From Pseudooceanicola sediminis (lineage in GTDB: Bacteria; Pseudomonadota; Alphaproteobacteria; Rhodobacterales; Rhodobacteraceae), in contig NZ_QWJJ01000006.1 of the NCBI RefSeq assembly GCF_003575965.1, forward strand, positions 62,001 to 126,000: DNA of 64,000 nt, in the 5' to 3' direction. Under the pieces are notes generated by a model, which was not told the DNA's origin, did not search any database, and saw only the letters and a program-made list of their open reading frames with translations. Each line of letters starts with the position of its first letter. Positions within the stretch are counted from its first letter, which is position 1. Both the position numbers and the translations under genes were made by a program. Below are positions 19,913 to 28,313 of this stretch, piece by piece.

Positions 19913-20380
19913 ATGCCTATTTTCACCTCGCCGCTGATGGACGTAAAACAGGAATGGACCGACTATAACGGGCATCTGAACATGGCCTATTACGGCGTGC
20001 TGTTCGACCTGGGTCTGGAATTCTTCAACACCGGCATCGACCTGGCCGAGGCCTATATGCGCCGCACGGCCCATACCACCTATTCCGCCGAATTCCGCAT
20101 ACGCTATCTGCGGGAGGTCCATGCCGGCGCTAAGGTTAGCGCGACGACCCACGTGCTGGATGTCGGCCCGAAGGCGTTTCATTTTTGCCAGGAGTTGATC
20201 CACGAAGACGGCTGGATCGCGGCCACCGGCGAAGGCATCAGCCTGCACATCGACCAGTCCGGCCCCCGTGTCGCCGCCTATCCGCCGGAACAATTCGCGC
20301 GCCTGCAGGCCGCCGCCGCCGATCATGGCGCGCGGCCGGTTCCCGATTGGGTTGGCGCGCCGATGCGCCTTCGCAAGTAG
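19913..20380 (+). CDS. Hotdog-fold acyl-CoA thioesterase
   Basis: A 155-residue protein of the 4-hydroxybenzoyl-CoA thioesterase/YbgC type. The start is supported by GCAGGAG six bases upstream. The signature DYNGHLNMAYYGVLFD (residues 19-34) contains the conserved Asp/Asn-Gly-His region that forms the active site in this fold, and it is followed by the long hotdog helix. It probably hydrolyses an acyl-CoA thioester in the cytoplasm. The substrate is unknown and the neighbours give no clue. The upstream gap holds repeat copy 2. Confidence 0.82.
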   Translation: MPIFTSPLMDVKQEWTDYNGHLNMAYYGVLFDLGLEFFNTGIDLAEAYMRRTAHTTYSAEFRIRYLREVHAGAKVSATTHVLDVGPKAFHFCQELIHEDGWIAATGEGISLHIDQSGPRVAAYPPEQFARLQAAAADHGARPVPDWVGAPMRLRK

Positions 20381-20502
20381 GACGGGCCCACAGCCGGTGC
20401 GGTCCGGCGGTGCCTTGCCGCTCTGGCAGGGAAATGTCGCCGGGGATTGAGACAGCGGCCCCGCAGGCGCTAGATGGCGCGACCAGATCAGAGAGACCCC
20501 AG

Positions 20503-21060
20503 ATGACCCAGTATGAATACAAGGTGGTGCCGGCCCCGACGCGCGGGATCAAGGCGCGCGGCATCAAGACCCCCGAGGGGCGCTTTGCCAATGCCCTGGA
20601 AGAGGTGCTGAACGACATGGCTGGCCGGGGTTGGGAATATGTACGCGCCGAGACCCTGCCCCAGGAAGAACGCCAGGGCCTGACCGGGTCTTCCAGCAGC
20701 TTTCGCAACCTGCTGGTGTTCCGGCGCGAGGGGGCGGGCGCCTTGACCCACCAGCACCCCGAGCCGGGCGACACCGCGGAGGCCGTGGCCCGCGCGCAGG
20801 ATGACGAGACCCAGGCACCGCCCGTGACGGCTGGACCGTCGGTCGGTCCGGCACAACGCAGCGATGCGGTTCAGGGCAATGGGCCGCGCCTGTCCGGCGT
20901 GTTGAAATCGCGCGCGGCGCAGGTGATGGGGCGCGCCTCGGACGTGGCAGAGGGCGCGGCGACGCCCGCCCCCGGCGTGGGCGACGCGGCCCCGACCGAG
21001 ACCCGGCGCGATGACAGCCCGGATGATGATGACACGGGCCAGACCCGCAAACCTGACTGA
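20503..21060 (+). CDS. DUF4177 domain protein with disordered C-terminal tail
   Basis: A 185-residue protein. Residues 1-75 form a DUF4177-like domain (QYEYKVVPAP through GRGWEYVRAETLP), a small alpha/beta fold of unknown function. The remaining 110 residues are low-complexity Pro/Ala/Asp sequence ending DDSPDDDDTGQTRKPD, probably disordered. The ATG at 20503 gives a start directly before the domain; earlier codons in the frame show no domain. It follows the thioesterase gene on the same strand after about 120 bases. I cannot assign a function. Confidence 0.75.
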   Translation: MTQYEYKVVPAPTRGIKARGIKTPEGRFANALEEVLNDMAGRGWEYVRAETLPQEERQGLTGSSSSFRNLLVFRREGAGALTHQHPEPGDTAEAVARAQDDETQAPPVTAGPSVGPAQRSDAVQGNGPRLSGVLKSRAAQVMGRASDVAEGAATPAPGVGDAAPTETRRDDSPDDDDTGQTRKPD

Positions 21061-21258
21061 CCACACGGTCGGTCCCTGCCTGCGGGCCAGTGCCTGTGCC
21101 GTCTGATGCGCCGGCAGATCACGTGCCCCATCATGTGACGGAGCAGGCCCGCAGGCACCGGAGCGGGCGAGCCAAAAGGATCGCGCCCGCCCCGCCGACA
21201 ACAGGGTTTCTTTTGCGCCGGGCCTTGTGCTTCGGCGCCGTTTCTTTATATTCGGACA

Positions 21259-21280
21259 GCCTGAGAAATCGTTCTCAGGC
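21259..21280 (-). terminator. Hairpin overlapping the end of bolA
   Basis: GCCTGAGAA (21259-21267) pairs with TTCTCAGGC (21272-21280) around a 4-base loop. The stem includes the bolA stop codon (21275-21277). No T tract follows on the minus strand, so its role as a terminator is uncertain. Confidence 0.4.
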
Positions 21281-21532
21281 GTTCAGTTCCAGCGCCAGCG
21301 CGTGAATGCGACCCATCAGGTCGGACCCGAGGGCGGAGTGCACGGCGCGATGACGTGCAATGCGACTTTGGTCAGCAAAGGCACTGGATGTCATCCGGAC
21401 ACGAAAATGACTCTCTCCGCCTTCCTGAAAGCCCGCGTGGCCACGGTGGCTCTCACTTTCGTCAAGCACCTCAAGGTGTTCAGGCGAAAATTCGTCTTCA
21501 AGTCGCCTGCGGATCTCTGCCGTTCGTGACAT
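21275..21532 (-). CDS. BolA family protein
   Basis: An 85-residue protein starting MSRTAEIRRRLEDEFSPEHL, chosen because GAGAGGA sits just upstream; the open frame extends 12 codons further. It shows the BolA fold phrases LEVLDESESHRGHAGF and SHFRVRMTS, including the conserved His residues used with monothiol glutaredoxins to bind [2Fe-2S] clusters, and the closing IHALALELNA. It is divergent from the dnaJ-like gene with 75 bases between. Likely role: iron-sulfur or iron-status handling. Confidence 0.9.
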   Translation of the reverse strand: MSRTAEIRRRLEDEFSPEHLEVLDESESHRGHAGFQEGGESHFRVRMTSSAFADQSRIARHRAVHSALGSDLMGRIHALALELNA

Positions 21533-21607
21533 ATTTTTTCCTCTCGCCTCTTCAATCTCGCGCCACACAGTCTATGCTGCAGCGCCTGACTCGGAAAGGA
21601 CCGCCTG

Positions 21608-22234
21608 ATGCCCAAATCTGATCCCTTCGGTTTTGACATGTCCATTTCTTCTGCAAAGAAGAAAACCAACCGTGGTCGTCGCGGCATGACAGGGGCCTCC
21701 GAAACATCGCGGCGGGTCTGCGAACATGAGGGCTGTGAAGAACCCGGCAAGTACCGCGCCCCCAAAGCCCCGGACGTGCTGGACGATTTCTATTGGTTCT
21801 GCAAGGACCACGTGCGCGAGTACAACCTCAAGTGGAACTTCTTTGACGGGCGTACCGAGGCCGAGATGAACGCCCAGATGTCCGAGGACAAGGTCTGGGA
21901 GCGCAAGACCAAGCCGCTGGGTGATCCCGAGGCACGCGCCTGGGCACGTCTGGGCATCGAGGACCCGCACCAGGTGCTGGGCGCCAATGCGACGCAGAAT
22001 CCCGGCAAGACCGGCGGCGTCACTACGCGCCGCCTGCCGCCGACCGAGCGCAAGGCCGTCGATATCCTGGATGCCCGCGACAACTGGAGCAAGGCCGAGG
22101 TACGCAAGGCCTACAAGGCGCTGATCAAGGTGCTGCACCCCGACATGAACGGCGGCGACCGGTCGCAAGAGGAACAGTTGCAGCAGGTCGTCTGGGCCTG
22201 GGACCAGATCAAGGACAGCCGCAACTTCAAGTGA
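21608..22234 (+). CDS. DnaJ-domain protein with N-terminal Cys/His cluster
   Basis: A 208-residue protein. The C-terminal 60 residues are a J domain (about 149-205) with the HPD motif at 177-179 that stimulates Hsp70 ATPase. The N-terminal part has Cys38, Cys43, Cys65 and His68, spaced like a metal-binding knuckle, and is not the usual DnaJ architecture, where the J domain comes first. It is therefore a class C J-protein. Divergent bolA upstream and cobS downstream form a familiar Rhodobacterales neighbourhood, which hints at a role in metal-cofactor protein handling; that link is inference. Confidence 0.85.
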   Translation: MPKSDPFGFDMSISSAKKKTNRGRRGMTGASETSRRVCEHEGCEEPGKYRAPKAPDVLDDFYWFCKDHVREYNLKWNFFDGRTEAEMNAQMSEDKVWERKTKPLGDPEARAWARLGIEDPHQVLGANATQNPGKTGGVTTRRLPPTERKAVDILDARDNWSKAEVRKAYKALIKVLHPDMNGGDRSQEEQLQQVVWAWDQIKDSRNFK

Positions 22235-22238
22235 CGCA

Positions 22239-22275
22239 CCCTGCGCGCCTGCACCCCGTGGGCGGGCGCGCAGGG
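22239..22275 (+). terminator. Hairpin after the dnaJ-like gene
   Basis: CCCTGCGCGCC (22239-22249) pairs perfectly with GGCGCGCAGGG (22265-22275), four bases past the stop codon. No T tract. A second hairpin, CCGGACGC/GCGTCCGG, lies at 22394-22418. The stretch 22276-22511 holds no gene I can support. Confidence 0.5.
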
Positions 22276-22511
22276 GTGGCTGTTCATGGACAGGCCGTTT
22301 TTGGGCGGCCCGCCATGGGAGGCCGTTCATGCGAGGCCTTTTCAGGGTGACCTCTCATCAGGGCGACCTTGCATCAGGTGTGAGACGCGTAGGCCGGACG
22401 CCGGCTGGGCGCGTCCGGAAAGCTCAGCCGGGTGGCGCCTGCCCCGAAATCCAGATGACAGCCCAACCTTGACCCCGATGAGAGCCGGCACCTGCGGCGC
22501 GGTCGCGCAGT

Positions 22512-22646
22512 CTAGGGTTGTGCGGATGCCGACGCCGTGCCGTGCGGCAGCGCCAGCGTGCTGATGTAATCACCCAGCCCGGCGAGTGTGAAAAGGGCGA
22601 TGACGAAAAGGCTGGCAATGCTGCGGCGGCCTTGGGGGATGAACAT
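22512..22646 (-). CDS. Small membrane protein (44 residues), unannotated-size ORF
   Basis: Found by reading the minus strand. ATG at 22646 is preceded by GGGAGG seven bases upstream and the product is MFIPQGRRSIASLFVIALFT followed by LAGLGDYISTLALPHGTASASAQP. A basic start and one hydrophobic helix (about residues 10-25) suggest a single-pass membrane protein or uncleaved signal-like peptide. It is downstream of the anti-sigma gene on the same strand but separated by 207 bases and a terminator, so it probably has its own promoter. Function unknown. Confidence 0.5.
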   Translation of the reverse strand: MFIPQGRRSIASLFVIALFTLAGLGDYISTLALPHGTASASAQP

Positions 22647-22796
22647 GGGCTTGCCTCCCGTTGGAATGAAGGGCGTTGGCAGGGAAATGCCATGCCAACG
22701 CGGGCGATACCGGGCCGCAACGGACCCGAGGTGACCCTAGCGCGCGGAGTCCAAACAATGCGTTAAGGACCAATCTGCCTCCCCCATGACAGAAAA

Positions 22797-22835
22797 ACGC
22801 CCCCGGCACGCGGCCAGAGGGCGTTTTCGGTGCTT
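22797..22835 (-). terminator. Terminator after the anti-sigma gene
   Basis: GAAAAACGCCC (22792-22802) is complementary to GGGCGTTTTC (22829-22838). On the minus strand this gives an ACGCCC/GGGCGT stem with flanking A and T runs directly past the anti-sigma stop codon at 22854, a typical intrinsic terminator. Confidence 0.6.
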
Positions 22836-22853
22836 TGGGCCGGGGCGGGACCG

Positions 22854-23564
22854 TCAGCTGGCGGTGACCGGACCCGCGGCCAGGACTGCCCCTGTCGGCT
22901 GACCCGTGGGAGAACCGCCGAGCGGTTCGTCCGAGATCGCAAGCGTCGCGCCGGGCAGCACACCGGCCAGGTTGGCGGGCAGAACCAGCGCCTGTTCGGT
23001 GGTGTCGGCGGGCCAGACCATGACCGAAACCGGTGCGGCATCCCCCGCGATCAGCCACAGTTCGTAGGAGCGACCGGCAGCGGCGCCCTGCCCCTCTCGG
23101 CGCATGCGCAATTCGCCGGTATCGACGTCATAGGCGGCAGCGAACCGCACAGGCGCGTCGGCCGCCCCGAGGGTCGCGACAAATTCGGGATGATCGCCCG
23201 GCAACATGTCCGATTGATAGACGAGGAAGCCGAACATCGCCGCGACCGACGCGGCGACCACCAGCTTGCCCAGGCCCAGGCGCGCCCAGAACCCCATGGC
23301 GGGGGTCGTGTCCGCACCCGTCGCTGGCCAGAGCCGCTGATGGATCGCCCGCCAGACGCGCGGGGGCACGCGCGCTTCGTCGATATTGTCGGTCATCGCG
23401 ACGAAATCATCTGCCCAGGCGGCCACCAGTGCGCGCAACGCAGGCTCGCGCACAAGGCGCTCCTCGAACGCTGCGACCTCGGACGGGCCGAGCAGCGTCA
23501 GAACGTATTCCGCCGCGAGGACCATATCCTCTTCGCCCGGTGTGAATGTGGTGTCGTCGCTCAT
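22854..23564 (-). CDS. Anti-sigma factor, RskA-like
   Basis: A protein of 236 residues from the ATG at 23564, which overlaps the sigma-factor stop codon as ATGA; an alternative ATG at 23576 lies too close to the AAGGA box. The N-terminal 90 residues are the cytoplasmic sigma-binding part, lacking an HxxxCxxC zinc motif. One membrane helix follows (around LVVAASVAAMFGFLVYQ, residues 95-115), then a periplasmic RskA-type domain (GRSYELWLIAGDAAPVSV). It should hold the co-transcribed ECF sigma factor inactive at the membrane until a signal triggers release or proteolysis. Confidence 0.85.
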   Translation of the reverse strand: MSDDTTFTPGEEDMVLAAEYVLTLLGPSEVAAFEERLVREPALRALVAAWADDFVAMTDNIDEARVPPRVWRAIHQRLWPATGADTTPAMGFWARLGLGKLVVAASVAAMFGFLVYQSDMLPGDHPEFVATLGAADAPVRFAAAYDVDTGELRMRREGQGAAAGRSYELWLIAGDAAPVSVMVWPADTTEQALVLPANLAGVLPGATLAISDEPLGGSPTGQPTGAVLAAGPVTAS

Positions 23565-24103
23565 CGCGTCAGACATTCCTTCAGTTTCCTCAGGCTGCGG
23601 CGCAGCCAGGTTCGCATCGTGTTCAGCGGGATCCCGTAGGATTCGGCCAGTTCCTGATAGGTCAACCCCATCAGGTAAGCGCCCCGCACGGCTTCGGCAC
23701 GATCGGCATCCAGCTCATCCAGGCAGCCCATCAGCCGCGCCCGTTCGGACCCGGCAATCGCCAGAGCCTCGGGGCCGGGATCCGAGGAGGGCACCGCGTC
23801 GGCTTCGGACAGGTCCGCCCCTGCGGCACGCCGCGCCCTTAGACGGTCGATCGCGGTATTGCGCGCAATCGTGATGAGCCATGTCATCGGAGAATAGCCG
23901 CCCGCCTGATAGCGCCCGGCGCTGCGCCAGATCTTGATGTAGGAGTCCTGTACTGCCTCTTCGGCTTCGCTTGTTGTCCCCAACACACGCAGCGAAATGC
24001 CGAATAGTTTCGCCGAGGTCAGCTGATACAACTTCTGAAAGGCTGCCCGGTCGGCCAGAGCGGTACGTGCGATCAGGTCTTCGATGTCTTCCAAGGTCGC
24101 CAT
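23561..24103 (-). CDS. ECF-type RNA polymerase sigma factor
   Basis: A 180-residue sigma-70 family protein. The start at 24103 (MATLEDIEDLIARTAL) is chosen for family length and the AAGGC box upstream; the frame is open further but carries no homology. Region 2 (FQKLYQLTSAKLFGISLRVL to WLITIARNTAIDRLRAR) and region 4 (YLMGLTYQELAESYGIPLNT followed by MRTWLRRSLRKLKECL) are complete. Pairing with an RskA-type anti-sigma suggests an envelope or oxidative stress response. ECF factors usually activate their own promoter; I could not identify one with confidence in the 229 bases shared with divergent cobS. Confidence 0.92.
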   Translation of the reverse strand: MATLEDIEDLIARTALADRAAFQKLYQLTSAKLFGISLRVLGTTSEAEEAVQDSYIKIWRSAGRYQAGGYSPMTWLITIARNTAIDRLRARRAAGADLSEADAVPSSDPGPEALAIAGSERARLMGCLDELDADRAEAVRGAYLMGLTYQELAESYGIPLNTMRTWLRRSLRKLKECLTR

Positions 24104-24332
24104 GGTTTGCCTTGTGCCCCCCCTATTGCCGTCCCGCCAGGACCTGCCGATTGCATGGGCCGGGCGGTTGATACGGATGCCACGCGCCCCGGTGGGCGCG
24201 ATTTTGCCCTTTTCCTCGCCGTCCTCTTCGATATGTTGCACCGAGAATGCGCAGGGATCACCTGCGCGATGCGACATGAAGACCCCCGCGCGGCATTCGA
24301 TGCGCGGATGACTTACAAGGGACAAGCCGACC

Positions 24333-25316
24333 ATGGCCGACGGATCGCTCGATATCAACGCCAAACCGACCGAAGAAATTTCGGTCCGCGACGTCTTCGG
24401 AATTGATACCGATATGATCGTGAAGGGTTTTGACGCCCCGACGGATCGGGTGCCCGACGCCGACCCGACCTATCGTTTCGACCCCGACACGACGCTGGCG
24501 ATCCTTGCAGGGTTCAGCCACAACCGCCGTGTCATGGTGCAAGGCTACCACGGGACGGGCAAATCGACCCATATCGAACAGGTGGCCAGCCGGCTGAACT
24601 GGCCCTGCGTGCGCATCAACCTAGACAGCCACATCAGCCGCATCGACCTGATCGGCAAGGATGCGATCAAGTTGCGCGACGGCATGCAGGTGACCGAGTT
24701 CCACGAAGGGATCCTGCCCTGGGCACTGCGCAATCCCACGGCCATCGTGTTCGACGAATACGATGCGGGCCGCGCCGATGTGATGTTCGTGATCCAGCGT
24801 GTTCTGGAAACGGATGGCAAGCTGACGTTGCTGGACCAGAACGAGATCATCACCCCGAACAAGTATTTCCGTCTGTTCGCGACATCGAACACGGTTGGCC
24901 TGGGCGACACGACCGGCCTGTACCACGGCACGCAGCAGATCAACCAGGCACAGATGGACCGCTGGTCGCTGGTCGCGACGCTGAACTATCTCAGCCATGA
25001 CGCGGAAACCGCGATCGTTCTGTCGAAGGCGCCGCACTACAACACCGCGGCAGGCCGCAAGACCATCGGGCAGATGGTGACACTGGCCGGGCTGACACGG
25101 ACCGCCTTCATGAACGGCGACCTGTCGACAGTGATGAGCCCGCGCACCGTGATCAACTGGGCCGCCAACGCCGAGATCTTTCGCAACGTCGGCTATGCCT
25201 TCCGCCTGACCTTCCTGAACAAGTGCGACGAGCTGGAGCGTCAGACCGTCGCGGAGTTCTATCAGCGCTGCTTTGACGAGGAGCTGCCCGAAAGCGCGGC
25301 TGCCGCGGCAAGCTGA
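24333..25316 (+). CDS. cobS: Aerobic cobaltochelatase subunit CobS
   Basis: A 327-residue AAA+ ATPase. Walker [10 protein letters not shown] is at residues 71-79 and Walker B AIVFDEYD at about 137-144. The N-terminus ([13 protein letters not shown]) matches cobaltochelatase CobS. CobS and CobT form the ATP-driven chaperone complex that helps CobN insert cobalt into hydrogenobyrinic acid a,c-diamide in aerobic B12 synthesis. cobT follows 1.1 kb downstream on the same strand, separated by two small exported-protein genes and a hairpin. CobN is not in the window. Confidence 0.96.
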   Translation: MADGSLDINAKPTEEISVRDVFGIDTDMIVKGFDAPTDRVPDADPTYRFDPDTTLAILAGFSHNRRVMVQGYHGTGKSTHIEQVASRLNWPCVRINLDSHISRIDLIGKDAIKLRDGMQVTEFHEGILPWALRNPTAIVFDEYDAGRADVMFVIQRVLETDGKLTLLDQNEIITPNKYFRLFATSNTVGLGDTTGLYHGTQQINQAQMDRWSLVATLNYLSHDAETAIVLSKAPHYNTAAGRKTIGQMVTLAGLTRTAFMNGDLSTVMSPRTVINWAANAEIFRNVGYAFRLTFLNKCDELERQTVAEFYQRCFDEELPESAAAAAS

Positions 25317-25343
25317 GGCCAGACGGGACGAACCATGATGGAG

Positions 25344-25372
25344 CGCGGCGTCGGAGCAGATCCGGCGCCGCG
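25344..25372 (+). terminator. Terminator-like hairpin after cobS
   Basis: CGCGGCGTCGG (25344-25354) pairs with CCGGCGCCGCG (25362-25372; one G-T pair), followed by TCTCGTTT. It suggests that cobS is at least partly terminated before the downstream genes. Confidence 0.5.
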
Positions 25373-25575
25373 TCTCGTTTGGCCAGCCCTTATCGGGGTG
25401 CCGCTGCGCCGGATACAGACAGTTCGAAGCAGATAGCGCACGCCCGATAGACAGAATGGCAAGGATTGGCCCCCTACCATCGCCCCGTTGCGAACCGGCG
25501 ATGGCAGAGACGCGCGACCCTTGTCCGTGGTTTCCCGCCCCCGCCAGTGACGCATTCCGCGTCAGGGGGTCTGTC

Positions 25576-25977
25576 ATGCGACGGCACAGGGCACATCTGG
25601 CGGCAGCCGGCATGTGCCTGGCTGGCTGCCTCGGGGTATCGGCGGTGCCTGCAATGGCGCTGCGGATGGACGCCACGACACGGACATTCGCCACCTGCAC
25701 CGGACGCCTGTCGGCGCTGATGGAACATCAGTGGTTGCTGGCGCCGGCTGAGGCAGAAGTGACGCGGCACCACCGCCACAGGATGATCGAGCTGTTGCAG
25801 GCCGTCATGCCCCAGGGCGGGGCGCGAGACGTGCTGTCGCTGCGGATCGAGGCCAAGTTTGCGCAGGCGTTGCTGTTGACGCGCGCGACCTTCAACGCGG
25901 ACGCAGGCGACGCAGCACAGGCCGGCGCGATATCGGACAGGATGCTGGCCCATTGCGAGGCGCTGCTGGCGCAATGA
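25576..25977 (+). CDS. Small exported protein, unknown function (twin 1)
   Basis: Annotated from ATG 25576, which has AGGGGG six bases upstream, giving 133 residues. A signal peptide covers about residues 1-30 (MRRHRAHLAAAGMCLAGCLG to PAMA). The mature part is predicted helical with one Cys near its start (FATCTGRL) and one near its end (MLAHCEALLAQ). The next gene product has the same layout, suggesting related periplasmic helical proteins with a disulfide. I do not recognise a named family. Its position between cobS and cobT may be incidental. Confidence 0.65.
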   Translation: MRRHRAHLAAAGMCLAGCLGVSAVPAMALRMDATTRTFATCTGRLSALMEHQWLLAPAEAEVTRHHRHRMIELLQAVMPQGGARDVLSLRIEAKFAQALLLTRATFNADAGDAAQAGAISDRMLAHCEALLAQ

Positions 25978-26022
25978 CGCAGAGGGGCTTCCTTTGCGCG
26001 GCGCGCGGCTTACCTATGCCTC

Positions 26023-26385
26023 ATGAAAAAGACGCTGATCCCCCTTTTGCTGAGCCTTGCCCTGGCCAGCCATGCGGCCGCGCAAACGGATCGTGATCCT
26101 GCGCAATGTGCCGCGCTGTGGTATGGCATGACCGACGCGGCGGCGGATTATCCGGGAACCTTCGGCACGATGCCCGACACCCATGCCCTTGCCGCGCAGT
26201 TCGCCGCGCTGGCCGGGCCGGATGCGGCGGATCGCATCGCTGCACAGCGCGCCGATTTCAGGCTGATCGCCAAGGCCAAGGTCCTGGGGCGCGACAGGAT
26301 TTCATCCGACCTGTTCGACCGGATTGCCGAGTCGTGCGACGCCCTGCTGGCCAGCCTGCCCCCCTCCGCCACCGCAAAGCCCTGA
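26023..26385 (+). CDS. Small exported protein, unknown function (twin 2)
   Basis: A 120-residue protein with a clear signal peptide ([20 protein letters not shown], cleavage near residue 20-21). The mature chain has a Cys near its start ([12 protein letters not shown]) and another near its end ([13 protein letters not shown]), mirroring the preceding gene product, whose end reads CEALLAQ. It is probably periplasmic and helical. It lies 45 bases after the first twin and 53 bases before cobT, so these three may be co-transcribed. Function unknown. Confidence 0.7.
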   Translation: MKKTLIPLLLSLALASHAAAQTDRDPAQCAALWYGMTDAAADYPGTFGTMPDTHALAAQFAALAGPDAADRIAAQRADFRLIAKAKVLGRDRISSDLFDRIAESCDALLASLPPSATAKP

Positions 26386-26438
26386 AAGAGACGCGCGTGA
26401 CCCTTGCCGAGGGGCGCGCGGAATGCTTTATCGACATC

Positions 26439-28313
26439 ATGAGCAAACCCAGCGACAACCCCGCCGATCCGTTCAAGAAGGCGCTGGCCGAGGCCACCAA
26501 GGTGATGGCCGATGACCACGAATTGAACGTGCAATATTCCGTCGACCCTTCGGGCAAGACGGCGGATTCGATGCGCCTGCCGCAGATCAGCCGCCGCCTG
26601 ACCCGCGAAGAGGTGATGCTGGCGCGCGGCTCTGCCGACGCGATGGCGTTGCATCACAAGTTTCACGACGCCAAGACCCATTCCCGCTATGCGCCGCAGG
26701 GGCAGATGGCGCGCGACCTGTACGAGGCGATGGAAACCGCACGCTGCGAAGCAATGGGGGCGCGCGTGATGCCCGGCACGGCCGGCAACATTGATCACAA
26801 GATCGCCGCCGAAGCCAAGCGCGCCGGGTTTGCCGGGATCAAGACACAGGCCGAGGCCCCGATGGCCGCCGCGGCGGGCTATCTGATCCGTCACCTGGCA
26901 ACCGGCCGTCCGATGCCCGAGGGTGCGGACAACGTGATGGAGCTGTGGCGCGACTTCATGCAGGAGCGCGCGGCAGACACGCTGGAAGATTTGCAGACGA
27001 AGCTGGCCGACCAGGGCGCCTTTGCCAAGTTTGCCCGCCAGATCATCGACGACTTCGGCTATGGCGATCAACTGGGCGATGATCCCGACGGCGAAGACGA
27101 GGATGCCGACGACGAGGCGCAGGACGGCGAGGAAGAGGAGCAGGACCCCGATTCCACCGGCGACGACGATAGCGAAGAGCAGCCCGAAGCGAGCCCTGAA
27201 CAGACACAGGACGACCAGCAGGACCCCTCCGAGGCGCAGGTCAGTTCCGACGACATGGCCGATCAGGACGCCGGCGAAGAGGCCGAGCTGCCCGAAGGCG
27301 AAGCCCCGATGGAGCCGCCTGCCCCCAACCCGGTGTCGGACGCCGATCCGAATTATCTGGTGTACGTCGATACCTTTGACGAGGAGGTTCTGGCCTCTGA
27401 ACTGGCCGACCCACAGGAGCTGGAGCGCCTGCGCGCCTATCTTGACCAGCAACTTGACCCGCTGAAGGGCGCGGTCAGCCGGTTGGCGAACAAATTGCAG
27501 CGCCGCCTTCAGGCCCAGCAGAACCGCTCTTGGGAGTTCGACCGCGAGGAAGGCATTCTGGACGCCGGGCGTCTGGCGCGGGTTGTCGCCAACCCGACGA
27601 CCCCCCTGTCCTTCAAGGTCGAAAAGGACACGGAGTTCCGCGACACCGTCGTGACGCTGTTGCTGGATAATTCCGGGTCGATGCGCGGGCGGCCGATTTC
27701 CATTGCCGCGATCTGTGCCGATGTTCTGGCGCGCACGCTGGAACGCTGCAACGTCAAGGTCGAGATCCTGGGCTTTACCACCCGTGCCTGGAAAGGTGGC
27801 CAGAGCCGCGAGAAATGGCTGGCCGATGGACGCCCGCAGCAACCCGGCCGCCTGAACGATCTGCGCCACATCATCTACAAGCAGGCAGATGCACCCTGGC
27901 GGCGCGCCCGCGACAACCTTGGCCTGATGATGAAGGAAGGTCTGCTGAAGGAAAACATCGACGGCGAGGCGCTGGAATGGGCGCACCGCCGCATGGTCGC
28001 CCGGCGGGAACAGCGCAAGATCCTGATGGTGATATCAGATGGCGCGCCGGTCGACGATTCCTCGCTAAGCGTGAACCCAGCGAATTTCCTGGAAAAACAC
28101 CTGCGCGACGTGATCGCCATGGTCGAAAAGCGCAAGATGGTCGAGCTGATTGCCATCGGCATCGGGCACGATGTGACCCGGTACTATGATCGCGCCGTGA
28201 CCATTACGGATGTCGACCAGCTGGCCGGGGCGATGACCGAGCAACTGGCAAGCCTGTTCGACAATGACCCGCGTACACGTGCCCGCATGTTCGGTATCAA
28301 GAAGGCCTCGTGA
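26439..28313 (+). CDS. cobT: Aerobic cobaltochelatase subunit CobT
   Basis: A 624-residue protein starting [20 protein letters not shown], the usual CobT N-terminus; an in-frame GTG at 26397 has a slightly better Shine-Dalgarno box but no homology. The middle (about residues 210-300) is a very acidic, probably disordered stretch. The C-terminal von Willebrand A domain has the MIDAS motif DNSGS at residues 410-414. CobT works with CobS in ATP-dependent cobalt insertion by CobN. The stop overlaps the next start as TGATG, so translation of aminopeptidase P is coupled. Confidence 0.95.
   Translation: MSKPSDNPADPFKKALAEATKVMADDHELNVQYSVDPSGKTADSMRLPQISRRLTREEVMLARGSADAMALHHKFHDAKTHSRYAPQGQMARDLYEAMETARCEAMGARVMPGTAGNIDHKIAAEAKRAGFAGIKTQAEAPMAAAAGYLIRHLATGRPMPEGADNVMELWRDFMQERAADTLEDLQTKLADQGAFAKFARQIIDDFGYGDQLGDDPDGEDEDADDEAQDGEEEEQDPDSTGDDDSEEQPEASPEQTQDDQQDPSEAQVSSDDMADQDAGEEAELPEGEAPMEPPAPNPVSDADPNYLVYVDTFDEEVLASELADPQELERLRAYLDQQLDPLKGAVSRLANKLQRRLQAQQNRSWEFDREEGILDAGRLARVVANPTTPLSFKVEKDTEFRDTVVTLLLDNSGSMRGRPISIAAICADVLARTLERCNVKVEILGFTTRAWKGGQSREKWLADGRPQQPGRLNDLRHIIYKQADAPWRRARDNLGLMMKEGLLKENIDGEALEWAHRRMVARREQRKILMVISDGAPVDDSSLSVNPANFLEKHLRDVIAMVEKRKMVELIAIGIGHDVTRYYDRAVTITDVDQLAGAMTEQLASLFDNDPRTRARMFGIKKAS

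Noticed and set aside
22424..22720. 98-codon minus-strand ORF near the anti-sigma gene
   Set aside because: Lacks a ribosome-binding site and is Arg/Pro-rich; the overlapping 44-codon ORF in another frame has a strong Shine-Dalgarno box and a membrane helix.
26148..27986. 612-codon minus-strand ORF opposite cobT
   Set aside because: Shadow of cobT; the Leu/Val-rich stretch is only the antisense of the acidic region and mimics membrane helices.
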